In this document: positions 7,006-15,201 of the stretch, piece after piece | Layout of the letters: each line of letters begins with the position of its first letter | Position numbering within the stretch: the stretch's first letter is position 1 | Source: JBOGEB01 sp050743125 | Lineage (GTDB): Bacteria > Actinomycetota > Nitriliruptoria > Euzebyales > Egibacteraceae | Direction of reading: 5' to 3' | NCBI GenBank assembly: GCA_050743125.1 | Contig: JBOGEB010000045.1 | Location: 1 to 26,049 of the forward strand | Length of the DNA stretch: 26,049 nucleotides | Translations under genes and position numbers: made by a program | Notes under the pieces: model-generated | The model's database searches: none | Seen by the model: only the letters and a program-made list of their open reading frames with translations | Told to the model about the DNA's origin: nothing

Positions 7006-9078
7006 TCACGTCCCAGTCACCCCCACCGCCCCCGCCGTGGCGTAGTGGCAGGCGGCCTGGTGGTCGTCGTCCTGACGCAGGAGCGCCGGCTGCTCGTCGA
7101 CGCAGCGCTGCCGGCGCGCGGGGTCCAGGGCCGCAAACGTCGGGCAGCGGGTGCGGAACCGGCACCCGGACGGCGGGTCGGCGGGGTTGGGCAGGTCGCC
7201 GGACAGGATGACCCGCCGCCGTCCCCGCTCCTTGCGCGGGTCGGGCAGCGGGATCGCCGCCAGCAGCGCCTGGGTGTACGGGTGCGCTGGCGCGTCGAAG
7301 ACCCGGTCCGTCTCGCCGATCTCGGCGATGCGGCCGAGGTACATCACCGCTACCCGGTCCGCGATGTGCCGCACGACGGCCAGGTCGTGGGCGACGAACA
7401 CGTAGGCCAGCCCGAGCGTCGCCTTGAGCCGGGCGAGCAGGTTGATCACCCCGGCCTGGATCGAGACGTCCAGCGCGGACACCGGCTCGTCGAGCACGAT
7501 CACCTTGGGCTCCAGGGCGAGCGCCCGGGCGATGCCGACGCGCTGGCGCTGACCGCCGGAGAACTCGTGCGGGTAGCGGCTGGCGTGCTCGGGGCCCAGC
7601 CCCACCAGGCGCAGCAGCTCGCGGATCCGCGCCGCGCGCTGGGGGGCGGGCACCCCATGCGCGCGCAGCGGCTCGGCGAGGATGTCCCCGACCGGCATCC
7701 GCGGGTCCAGGGAGGCCAACGGGTCCTGGAACACCACCTGCAGGTCGCGTCGGATGCGCTTGCGCTGCGCGCGGGACAGGGCCGCCGTGTCGTGGCCGAG
7801 CACGGCCACCTGGCCGCCCGTCGGCTTGGCCAGGGCGAGGATCTCCATGACCGTCGTGGTCTTGCCGCACCCCGACTCGCCGACCAGGCCCAGGGTCTCG
7901 CCCTCGCGAACGTCGAAGCTGACCCCGTCGACCGCGTGCACGGTGCCGACCTGGCGGCGGAGCACCGCCCCTTTGGTGAGCGGGAAGTGCTTGACGAGGG
8001 CGTCCACCCGGAGCACGGTCTCGCGTCGCTCACGGGGGACCCGGGCGGCCGGCGGCTGCCCGGCGGCCGGCGCGGGGAAGATGTCGGCGCCCGACAGCTG
8101 GCGCGCCTCGACCTCGCCGCTGCGGTGACAGGCCGCGAGGTGGCCAGCGCGCCCGGTCTGGGAGAGGTCAGGCTCGGCCTCGACGCAGTGGTCCACTCGC
8201 AACGGGCACCGGGGAGCGAACGGGCAGCCGGGCGGCAGGTTGACCAGCGAGGGCGGCGTGCCCTCGATCGGCGTCAGCGGCTGGTGCTCCGTGGCGTCCA
8301 GCCGGGGGATCGAGCCGAGCAGCCCCAAGGTGTAGGGCATCCGGGGCCGGTAGAACACGTCCTCGGCGGTGCCGGTCTCCACGGGCTTGCCGGCGTACAT
8401 CACGACGACCCGGTCGGCGAACCCGGCGATCACCCCGAGGTCGTGGGTGATCATGACGACGGCCGCGCCGGTCGCCTCCTTGGCGGTCCGCAGCACGTCG
8501 AGCACCTGCGCCTGGATCGTCACGTCCAGGGCGGTGGTCGGCTCGTCCGCGATGATCACGTCGGGGTCGTTGGCCATCGCCATGGCGATCATCACGCGCT
8601 GGCGCATCCCGCCGGAGAACTCGTGCGGGAACGCCCTGGCGCGCTGCGCCGCGTCCGGGATCCCGACGAGGTCGAGCAGCTCGACGGCCCGCTTGGCCGC
8701 CGCCTCCTTGGACACCCGTTGGTGGACGCGCACCGCCTCGGCGATCTGGTCGCCGACCGTGTACACGGGCGTGAGCGCGGACAGCGGGTCCTGGAAGACC
8801 ATCGCGACGGCCTTGCCGCGGACGGCGGACAGCTGTCGGTCGCCGAGCCCGAGCAGCTCACGGCCGCGGAAGCGCACCGAGCCGCTGACCCGGGCGCTGG
8901 CCGGCAGCAGACCCATGACGGCCAGGGCGGACACCGACTTGCCCGCCCCGGACTCGCCGACGATGCCGAGGACCTCGCCGTCGCCGACGCGGTAGCAGAG
9001 CCCACGGACCGCGGCCACGAGCCCGTGCTCGCTCGGGAACGAGACCGTCAGGTCGGTGACCGCGAGTACCGGCTCCAT
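7006..9078 (-). CDS. Fused dipeptide/oligopeptide ABC transporter ATPase (DppD-DppF in one chain)
   Basis: This 690-residue protein contains two complete nucleotide-binding domains that power the importer from the cytoplasmic face. The first (about 1-270) has Walker A GESGAGKS near residue 45 and signature FSGGMRQRV. The second (about 350-620) has GESGCGKT near residue 400, signature FSGGQRQRV and Walker B VIVLDEP. Each is followed by the oligopeptide-ABC C-terminal region with a Cys motif (CPFAPRCPL; CRFRTRCPT) as in DppD/OppF. In E. coli these are separate genes; fused versions occur in some actinobacteria and rhizobia. The ATG at 9078 shares its A with the TGA of the permease gene, so the two are coupled. 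The longer upstream frame belongs to the permease region and is spurious. Confidence 0.95.
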   Translation of the reverse strand: MEPVLAVTDLTVSFPSEHGLVAAVRGLCYRVGDGEVLGIVGESGAGKSVSALAVMGLLPASARVSGSVRFRGRELLGLGDRQLSAVRGKAVAMVFQDPLSALTPVYTVGDQIAEAVRVHQRVSKEAAAKRAVELLDLVGIPDAAQRARAFPHEFSGGMRQRVMIAMAMANDPDVIIADEPTTALDVTIQAQVLDVLRTAKEATGAAVVMITHDLGVIAGFADRVVVMYAGKPVETGTAEDVFYRPRMPYTLGLLGSIPRLDATEHQPLTPIEGTPPSLVNLPPGCPFAPRCPLRVDHCVEAEPDLSQTGRAGHLAACHRSGEVEARQLSGADIFPAPAAGQPPAARVPRERRETVLRVDALVKHFPLTKGAVLRRQVGTVHAVDGVSFDVREGETLGLVGESGCGKTTTVMEILALAKPTGGQVAVLGHDTAALSRAQRKRIRRDLQVVFQDPLASLDPRMPVGDILAEPLRAHGVPAPQRAARIRELLRLVGLGPEHASRYPHEFSGGQRQRVGIARALALEPKVIVLDEPVSALDVSIQAGVINLLARLKATLGLAYVFVAHDLAVVRHIADRVAVMYLGRIAEIGETDRVFDAPAHPYTQALLAAIPLPDPRKERGRRRVILSGDLPNPADPPSGCRFRTRCPTFAALDPARRQRCVDEQPALLRQDDDHQAACHYATAGAVGVTGT

Positions 9079-10019
9079 CAGCGGGCTCTCGCCGAGGCGA
9101 CGTTGGGGTCGAGCGCGTCCCGCAGCCCGTCCCCGACCGCGCTGACCGCCAGCACGGTGAGGACGAGCAGGCCGCCGGAGAATCCGAACAGCCACGGGAA
9201 CGTGAGCGCTGACGGGGTGCCGTCGGCGATGAGCGTGCCCAACGACACGTCGGGGGGCTGCACCCCGAAGCCGAAGTAGGACAGGCCGGTCTCGGCCAGG
9301 ATCGCGCCGCCCACGTTGAGCGTCGCGTTGATGATCAGCAGCGACGACATGTTCGGCAGCAGGTGGCGGAAGATGATCACGCCCGACGGCACGCCCATGA
9401 ACCGGGCCGCCAGGACGAACTCGCGCTCCCGCAGGCTCAGCGCGAGCCCGCGCACCACCCGGGCCATGATCATCCAACTGAACCCGGCGAGCAGCACGAC
9501 GAACAGCAGCCACGTCTTGCCGCGGAAAGTGGGACTGAGGATCGCGATGATCAGGAACCCCGGCAATACGAGCAGCAGGTCCACCAGCCACATCAGCGCC
9601 CGGTCCACCCAGCCGCCGAAATAGCCCGCGCACGCCCCGACGACCGCGGCGGTGCCGGTGGAGAAGAACGCGGTCAGCAGGCCGATGGCCAGCGACTTCT
9701 GCAGCCCTCGCAGCGTCTGCGCGTACACGTCCTGGCCGATCAGCGTCGTGCCGAACCAGTGCTCGGCTGACGGCGGCCGGTGAAGCGCGTCGAAGTCCAT
9801 CGACGCGTAGCCCCATCGGGAGAGGAAGGGGCCGGTGAAGGCGAACAGGAACAGCCCGACGAGCACGACCAGCCCCGCAACCGCGAGCCTCTTGCGGAGG
9901 AAGCGGCGCGCCACCAGGCGGCCCCGCGAGACGCCGTCTCCGATGCCGACACCGGACGGCTCGGCGAGCGCCGCATCGTCCGCCGCGGCGATCAGGACGG
10001 GATCGGTGGGGGCCGACAT
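9078..10019 (-). CDS. dppC: Peptide ABC transporter permease, DppC-like
   Basis: This 313-residue inner-membrane permease has an N-terminal cytoplasmic tail, a first membrane helix (LAVAGLVVLVGLFLFAFTG, about 46-64) and a periplasmic segment with HWFGTTLIGQDVY, the DppC/OppC signature. The BPD_transp_1 domain follows. The EAA loop that contacts the ATPase reads REREFVLAARFMGVPSGVIIFRHLLPN. It forms the channel with the DppB-like permease encoded upstream (10-base gap) and is coupled to the fused ATPase by a TGATG overlap. Confidence 0.95.
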   Translation of the reverse strand: MSAPTDPVLIAAADDAALAEPSGVGIGDGVSRGRLVARRFLRKRLAVAGLVVLVGLFLFAFTGPFLSRWGYASMDFDALHRPPSAEHWFGTTLIGQDVYAQTLRGLQKSLAIGLLTAFFSTGTAAVVGACAGYFGGWVDRALMWLVDLLLVLPGFLIIAILSPTFRGKTWLLFVVLLAGFSWMIMARVVRGLALSLREREFVLAARFMGVPSGVIIFRHLLPNMSSLLIINATLNVGGAILAETGLSYFGFGVQPPDVSLGTLIADGTPSALTFPWLFGFSGGLLVLTVLAVSAVGDGLRDALDPNVASARAR

Positions 10020-10029
10020 GGTGGCGCCC

Positions 10030-11013
10030 TCAGCGGATCCGCACGCGCGGGTCGAGCGCGGCGTAGGCGAGGTCAGCGAGCAGGCCGGCGATGAGCACGA
10101 GCACCGCGGCGAACAGCGTCACCGCGGCCACGACGTTGACGTCGTTGGTGGTCACCGAGTCGATGAACCACTCCCCCATCCCGTGCCAGCTGAAGATCTT
10201 CTCGGTGAAGGTGGCGCCGATCAGCAGCAGACCGAAGTCGTAGGCGAAGAACGTCGCCATCGGGATCAGCGCGGTGCGCAGCCCGTGCGTGAACAGCACC
10301 CGCCGGTTGCGCAGGCCCTTCGCCCGGGCGGTGCGCAGAAAATCGCTGCCGAGCACGTCGAGCATCGCGTTGCGCTGGTAGCGGCTGTAGCCCGCCACCT
10401 GGCCGAGCACGATCGCGAGCGTCGGCAGGATGAAGTGCTGGACGCGGTCGGCCGCGAGCTGCCAGAAGCCGCCCTGCAGCCCCGGGGTGAACTCGCCGGT
10501 GTTGTAGAACAGCGTCGTGCCGGCGGCCTGGTTCACGTAGAGCCCGCCGATCTTGAGCAGGACGGCGAGCAGGAACACCGGTGTGGACAGGATCAAAAAC
10601 GAGATCAGCGTGAGCGAGTAGTCGGTCAGCTTGTACTGCTTGACCGCGCTGACGACCCCGGCGACCACGCCGAACAACCCGCCGAGGACCGAGCCGACGA
10701 GCAGCAGCCGCAGGCTCACGCCCATCCGCCGACGCATCTCGACGGCTACGGAGTCGCCACCGATCGTCTTGCCGAAGTTGCCACGGGCCACGCCGCTGAT
10801 CCACGTCGAGAAGCGCTCGACGATCGGCGTCTTGTCGTTGAGGTTGAGGTCGTACAGCTGCTTGTCGACCACGGCCGGCGGGGGCGGGGGGTTGCGTTGC
10901 TCGAAGTTCGCGCGCGGGTTCAGGCTGGAGGCGGCGAGGAAGAACCCCACGCAGGTCGCCAGCAGGACAAGGACGACGTAGTTGGCGAACCTGCGCAGCA
11001 TGAACTTGCCCAT
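10030..11013 (-). CDS. dppB: Peptide ABC transporter permease, DppB-like
   Basis: This 327-residue protein is the first gene of the importer operon. The ATG at 11013 is preceded by GGAGGT; an internal ATG twelve bases later is less well placed. The N-terminal helix (YVVLVLLATCVGFFLA) is followed by a periplasmic domain and then the BPD_transp_1 helices. The EAA loop reads SDFLRTARAKGLRNRRVLFTHGLRTALIP. A proline run (NPPPPPAVVDK) near residue 42 precedes the conserved DLNLNDK region. Only 32 bases separate it from the divergent TIR gene, so the two promoters overlap. Confidence 0.95.
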   Translation of the reverse strand: MGKFMLRRFANYVVLVLLATCVGFFLAASSLNPRANFEQRNPPPPPAVVDKQLYDLNLNDKTPIVERFSTWISGVARGNFGKTIGGDSVAVEMRRRMGVSLRLLLVGSVLGGLFGVVAGVVSAVKQYKLTDYSLTLISFLILSTPVFLLAVLLKIGGLYVNQAAGTTLFYNTGEFTPGLQGGFWQLAADRVQHFILPTLAIVLGQVAGYSRYQRNAMLDVLGSDFLRTARAKGLRNRRVLFTHGLRTALIPMATFFAYDFGLLLIGATFTEKIFSWHGMGEWFIDSVTTNDVNVVAAVTLFAAVLVLIAGLLADLAYAALDPRVRIR

Positions 11014-11045
11014 CGCACCTCCGCTTCACCGATAGCCTCAAGAGT
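11014..11045. promoter_or_regulatory. Short divergent intergenic region, dppB-like / TIR gene
   Basis: Only 32 bases lie between two divergent start codons. The dppB-like side holds a clear Shine-Dalgarno (GGAGGT on the minus strand). Promoters for each gene must overlap the other gene's 5' end; I cannot assign -10 or -35 boxes confidently. Confidence 0.4.
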
Positions 11046-11624
11046 ATGGAGCGGGTGTTCGTCAGCTTCACCGGCGCGGACGTGGTCTGGGCGGAGTGGA
11101 TCGCCGCGGTGGCCGAGGACGCGGGGTACACGACCCGGTTCCAGCGCTGGGACTTCGGCGTGGGGTCGAACTTCGTGGCCGAGATGAACGCCGCGCTGGA
11201 GGACGCCGGGCGGCTGGTGATGGTGGCCAGCGAACGCTACTGGAACTCGGTCATGGCCACGGCGGAGTGGACGGCGGCGTTCGCCCGTAACCCGGCGTTG
11301 TTGGTGCCGATCCGGATCGAGGAGGTGGCCCCACCGGGATTGCTCGCGCCGATCGTCTACATCGACATCTTCGGCGTGGCCGAGGCCGAGGCTCGGGCGC
11401 GGATCGTCGAGGCGTTGCCGGGGCCGGTCCGGCCGCCGGGGCCGGTCCGGTTTCCTGGCGGGGCGCGGTGGCCGTCGACCCCGGCGATCTTCCAGGCACC
11501 CCGGCGACCGCAACCGTTGGCCGGCCGGGACGAGACGCTCGCCGAGCTGCGGGAGCGGCTGGCCGGCGCGGAGGCCGTGACCTTGACTCAGGAGCAAGAC
11601 ACGATGCGATGCCCCAACCAGTGA
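11046..11624 (+). CDS. TIR-domain protein, truncated remnant of a TIR/NB-ARC/TPR protein
   Basis: Residues 1-125 form a bacterial TIR domain: VFVSFTGAD, WAEWIAAVAEDAG, then ATAEWTAAF, where Glu74 sits at the position of the NAD-hydrolysing glutamate. The linker (about 126-180) with PLAGRDETLAELRERLAG is typical of actinobacterial proteins in which TIR is followed by an NB-ARC ATPase and TPR repeats, as in some immune or signalling proteins. After TLTQ (near 11591), where the P-loop is expected, the sequence changes abruptly and ends 11 residues later. The protein is therefore cut at a foreign junction. A TPR scrap in the same orientation at 24830-24973 may be its other end. The truncated product might still have NADase activity. 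Confidence 0.85.
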   Translation: MERVFVSFTGADVVWAEWIAAVAEDAGYTTRFQRWDFGVGSNFVAEMNAALEDAGRLVMVASERYWNSVMATAEWTAAFARNPALLVPIRIEEVAPPGLLAPIVYIDIFGVAEAEARARIVEALPGPVRPPGPVRFPGGARWPSTPAIFQAPRRPQPLAGRDETLAELRERLAGAEAVTLTQEQDTMRCPNQ

Positions 11625-11709
11625 TGGGCGTCCAGCTCAGCGTTGAACCGGTCGACCTCGTCACGACGGACAGGCCGCACCACCAAACCCTCACGCACGC
11701 TCTCCGGCA
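11588..11709 (-). pseudogene. N-terminal scrap of a DruA/DUF4338-like (transposase-associated) protein
   Basis: On the minus strand about 40 codons read VPESVREGLVVRPVRRDEV, then DRFNAELDAHHWLGHRIVS, and stop at TGA 11588. This resembles the beginning of DUF4338/DruA-like proteins (LVVRP, then HHxLGHR), a family found both in Druantia defence systems and in transposon-associated genes. Only the first part is left, abutting the truncated TIR gene, so it is probably a relic of the event that broke that gene. The family assignment is from a short motif and remembered consensus. Confidence 0.55.
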
Positions 11710-12022
11710 CGCAAGACTTCTACCAGCCGCCCTCGGAAAAAGCCAGCACCCCAGCGTCCAACCAGGTCAGCAAGCTAAGTCACAGACTTTGCCGGAGCCC
11801 TGCGCCTGTGCCCCTTGTGCGACCGTAATCTCGACGCCCAGCCGGTCGCTGCCTTGCCTATTGAGCGCTATTCAGGGATTTCCCCGACTATCGAGCCGGA
11901 CCGTCCGGTGCAAGCCTCGGTGCCGCTGGACATCCATCAAAGGACGGTTATGAGCACTGTCATCCGTGGCAGAACACGTGCTTGTGGGGCAGTCAGGTGC
12001 AAAGACGGAAAAAGGAATAGTC
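11710..12022 (+). other. Leader/promoter region of the plus-strand biosynthetic operon
   Basis: I see no gene here. The region holds a GGGAWWTCCC-type palindrome (11874-11890), a second small inverted repeat (CCGGAC-C-GTCCGG, 11896-11908) and, at the end, an AAGGA Shine-Dalgarno before the GTG at 12023. An open frame from 11815 enters the downstream gene but its first 100 codons look non-coding. Confidence 0.5.
11874..11890 (+). promoter_or_regulatory. PimM-like LuxR-family operator candidate, plus operon
   Basis: AGGGATTTCCCC followed by GACTA. The core fits the VGGGAWWTCCCB part of the PAS-LuxR (PimM-type) site as I remember it. It lies about 135 bases before the first start of the plus operon. 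The same 17 bases, with two mismatches, occur in inverted orientation before the minus operon. Confidence 0.5.
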
Positions 12023-13141
12023 GTGTCGATCATTCCGTATCCGAACGAGCTGCTTGTGCGAAGATCACCCTTGAGCAGATCGAACGATCCGCTCTCCGAC
12101 ATTGCGTCCCTGTTGATGACGCCTTGCTGATCACCCTGAACCTGTACGGGATCTCATCGGATCAGAACCGTCGCCGGGCTCGCATCTCCGTCCGCTTGGC
12201 CAGGCAGCCCGGGACGCGGTGGCAGATCATCGTGCCACTGAACATCGACTCCTCACCGTTCAAGCTGCACCACGAAGAGCTCACACTCAACCACCGACTC
12301 GTCGGGCACGTCGAACGGATCGACGCCGACGAGGCGGTCGGCGGTTACTTCCGCGACGGTGGCCGGGCGGCCACGCTCAACCCCAATGCCCGTAGTCGTT
12401 GCACCGGCTGCGCATTCTGCCCCAACACACTTGAGGCGGCAGCCGACCCCCGGCTCGCGGAGGATCAAGGATTGGACGAACTGCTGAGCGCGCTGGTCGA
12501 GCAACACCCGCGCCGGGACCTCACCGAGTTGGGAGAGGTAACGGTTTCGACGGGCTGCTTCGAACGGGAACGGGCCGGCCTTGCTGCATTTGCTGGGCCT
12601 ACGCGCGGCGCTGTCCCGCCACGGAGTCACCGCCCGCATCGGGTTTCTGACGTCGGTCGTTCGTGGTAGCGACGCGTTTCAGGAACTTGCGGCCGAGGTA
12701 GCGCCATTCGTACTTCGCCTGACGGCCGAGTGTTTCAGCCGCCGGGAGCTACTACTCAAGGCCAGCAAGGCCAAACTCTCGGTCGCGCAGATGCCGGATG
12801 TGCTCTTTCGCGCGCGGAGAGCCGGTCTGGGGACGTCCTACACTGCGATCGTGGGCTTGGACCCGCTGTCAGACCTCATCGGGGGCGTCACCGCGCTGGC
12901 GCCACACGTCACGGAGTTTCCGAACTTTCAGGTCTATCAGGCCCATAACTCCATCATGGCCGGGCTGCGGGCGGAATCTGCGTCCGAGCTGGACTTCTAC
13001 CTGGAGGCACGAAAGGCGATAGAGGGGATCATGTGCCCCACAGGCCTTCGGCCCATGGCGTGGGAGTGTTACCGGCCTCTGTGGTACTTCACGTTCGGCG
13101 ATGAGCCGCTGCTCGATCCGCTTGGGCGGTGTGGCGTGTGA
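12023..13141 (+). pseudogene. Radical SAM protein, interrupted by two apparent frameshifts
   Basis: This first gene of the plus operon would be a radical SAM enzyme of about 372 residues. The GTG at 12023 follows AAGGA, and the first 32 codons (VSIIPYPNELLVRRSPLSRS and on) look real but hit a TGA at 12128. The message then continues one frame over (from about 12110) with ITLNLYGISSDQ. The Fe-S motif is RCTGCAFCPN near 12397: CX2CX2C rather than the canonical CX3CX2C. A second shift is needed near 12565-12580, where VSTGCFERE passes to LLHLLGLRAALSRHG. The end has a TIM-barrel-like C-half (GLGTSYTAIVGLDPLSDL, FPNFQVYQAHNS). The stop overlaps the next start as GTGA. The substrate is unknown. 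The lesions may be real decay or sequence error. Confidence 0.7.
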
Positions 13142-15201
13142 CAGACAAGGTTGTCTGCTTCGCTGACGCGTTGTGGCGTGCCATGACCTACGTCAGCGTG
13201 GCGCAGTTGCACCTCCGCTCCAATCCGCTGCTGACGGAGCCGTTGACCAAGGCACACGTGAAGGAGCGCCCTTCAGGACACTGGGGAACCGTGCCCGGTA
13301 CAGCCTTTGTGTTGAGTCATGTCGGGTTGGCCTCGGCGAACTCCGACGGCGACTTCGTGCCGATACTCGGGGCCGGTCACGCGGGGGTCGTACAGATTTC
13401 GATGGCTTGGCTCACCGGCGATCTCGCCGCGGTGCGACCGCAATTCAGCGCCGACGGAGCGGGACTGTCTCGTCTCGTTCGATCCTTCCCCGAGGTCAGC
13501 GGACTTGGTAGCGAGGTTTCGCCGTTGCTGCCCGCAGGCTGGTACCTGGGTGGCCAGATCGGCGGTGCCTTGGCGTTCGCCCAGGGCGCAGCCCTCGACA
13601 CGCCAGGAAGGATCGTCGTTCCCGTGCTGGGGGACGGGGAGTGTGAGACGCCGACGACAGCCGCCGCATGGCTGGCACAACGGGTGCTCCACGGTCGGGC
13701 TGCGGTGTTGCCGGTCATCCATGTCAACGGCTACCGCATGGGAGACCGATCCCTGCTTGGCATGATGGACGATGGGATGCTGCGCGACTATGCCGCCGGA
13801 CTGGGCTGGCGATGTCACGTCGTGCACGTGGACTCGGGCGCTCCGGAGGAGCACCAGGATTTCCATGCAGCGCTGCTCCTGGCGGCAGCGGCGACCCGGC
13901 GGGGCGTTCCCACGTTGGTCGTCCTCCGCTGCCTGAAGGGCTGGAGTGGTCCTGCCGAGGTGGCCGGTCGATTGATCCTGGGCACGCCCCGGACCCACAA
14001 GACGCCAATCACACAACCTGCCCAGGATTCGAAGCAGCTGTCCTCGCTTGCGGCGTGGCTTGCTTCGTATCGTCCAGCCGAGTTGTTCACAGCAGATGGA
14101 GTGGCCACGGGAGCGTTGGCCGAAGCCCTCCCTCTGGTCCGCGGTGCCTCTGTGCCGGTCGTCGCCGGGCGGGACCGGCCGACCGTCCCCAAACACGATC
14201 ACCCCCGCTACGGCAGCTTTGCCGAGGCCGTGACCGACGTTCTGCGTCATCACGCCATGCGAGGAGACCTGCGGGTGTTCAGTCCCGACGAACTGGAGTC
14301 CAACCGGCTCGGCGTTCTCGCAGGTGAGCCTTGGACTGCCGAATTGCTCGCCGAGGAGGTGCTGCTGGGCTGGCTTGCAGGTTGGACCACCACAGGACGC
14401 CGTGGTCTCCTGGTCTCCTACGAGGCCTTCGCCCCGCTGATGTTGACTGGGCTTGTTCAGCTCCTCAAGCAGCGTCGACTTGTCAACGAAGCCGCCGGAC
14501 CGCTGCCGAGTGTGAATCTGCTCCTTACCTCGTACGGCTGGCACAACGTGTACACGCATGGGGACCCGTCGCTGACCACGGCGCTGCTTGCCACGAGCGA
14601 CCCGGCCGTGCGGGTGCTCACTCCAGCTGACCCGAGCCGGCTCGCTGCTGCGCTCGACGGAGCGCTTCGATCGTTCGGTCAGGTCAACGTCATCGTGGCG
14701 GGAAAGCACACGGCCGCCAGCGAGTCGCCGGACACCATTCGGCAAGAGTGCGGACGGGGGCTGGCGGTCTGGCCGCATGTCAGCGCCGACGATGAGCCGG
14801 ACCTTGTCCTGGTTCCGGCTGGGGACTTGCCCGCAGCCGTCGTTTGTGCGGCCGCTCCTGTGATCCGGGATTCGCTTGGCGTTCGCATACGAGTCGTCAA
14901 CGTGCATGAACTCAACGTGCTGGGAGATCCGAGCATCTGGCCTTCGGGTCTCACGAACGAGGAAATCGATCAGTACTTCGGCAAGTCCCGGTCGCCGGTT
15001 CTCATTGTGACGCTCGGGCATTCAGCGGCCGTATGGGGCCTGATCAAGGATCGGCTGGCGCGGCACGTGGACGTCATAGGGTGGCAGGAACCCCAGGTGC
15101 CGATGTCGCAGGACCGACTGAACGCAGCGCTGGGGATGAACGTCGCAGGGCTGCGTTCCGCCGCTGAACGCCTGCATGCGGCATCGAGAGCGGTCGCATG
15201 A
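13138..15201 (+). CDS. Phosphoketolase-like ThDP enzyme (Xfp family, divergent)
   Basis: Xfp enzymes cleave xylulose 5-phosphate or fructose 6-phosphate with phosphate to give acetyl phosphate. This 687-residue protein (classical enzymes are about 800) carries family landmarks: GHWGTVPG near residue 45, GAGHAGV in place of GPGHGG, YLGGQIGGALAFAQGAAL, the ThDP motif GDGECET near 165, VIHVNGYRM and GTPRTHKTPI. The C-half has VFSPDELESNRLG, VSYEAF and LLLTSYGWHNVYTHGDP. In classical Xfp the last block is WRQDHNGFSHQDP, so the active site is changed while a His and the Asp-Pro remain. The GTG at 13138 overlaps the radical SAM stop; a GTG at 13129 is an alternative. Its place in a biosynthetic operon suggests a dedicated C2-transfer or cleavage step rather than central metabolism. 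Confidence 0.88.
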   Translation: MTDKVVCFADALWRAMTYVSVAQLHLRSNPLLTEPLTKAHVKERPSGHWGTVPGTAFVLSHVGLASANSDGDFVPILGAGHAGVVQISMAWLTGDLAAVRPQFSADGAGLSRLVRSFPEVSGLGSEVSPLLPAGWYLGGQIGGALAFAQGAALDTPGRIVVPVLGDGECETPTTAAAWLAQRVLHGRAAVLPVIHVNGYRMGDRSLLGMMDDGMLRDYAAGLGWRCHVVHVDSGAPEEHQDFHAALLLAAAATRRGVPTLVVLRCLKGWSGPAEVAGRLILGTPRTHKTPITQPAQDSKQLSSLAAWLASYRPAELFTADGVATGALAEALPLVRGASVPVVAGRDRPTVPKHDHPRYGSFAEAVTDVLRHHAMRGDLRVFSPDELESNRLGVLAGEPWTAELLAEEVLLGWLAGWTTTGRRGLLVSYEAFAPLMLTGLVQLLKQRRLVNEAAGPLPSVNLLLTSYGWHNVYTHGDPSLTTALLATSDPAVRVLTPADPSRLAAALDGALRSFGQVNVIVAGKHTAASESPDTIRQECGRGLAVWPHVSADDEPDLVLVPAGDLPAAVVCAAAPVIRDSLGVRIRVVNVHELNVLGDPSIWPSGLTNEEIDQYFGKSRSPVLIVTLGHSAAVWGLIKDRLARHVDVIGWQEPQVPMSQDRLNAALGMNVAGLRSAAERLHAASRAVA

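Noticed and set aside
6943..9279. Long plus-strand open frame opposite the ABC transporter ATPase
   Set aside because: It is the antisense shadow of a GC-rich gene, with Arg/Gly/His-rich low-complexity composition and no domain.
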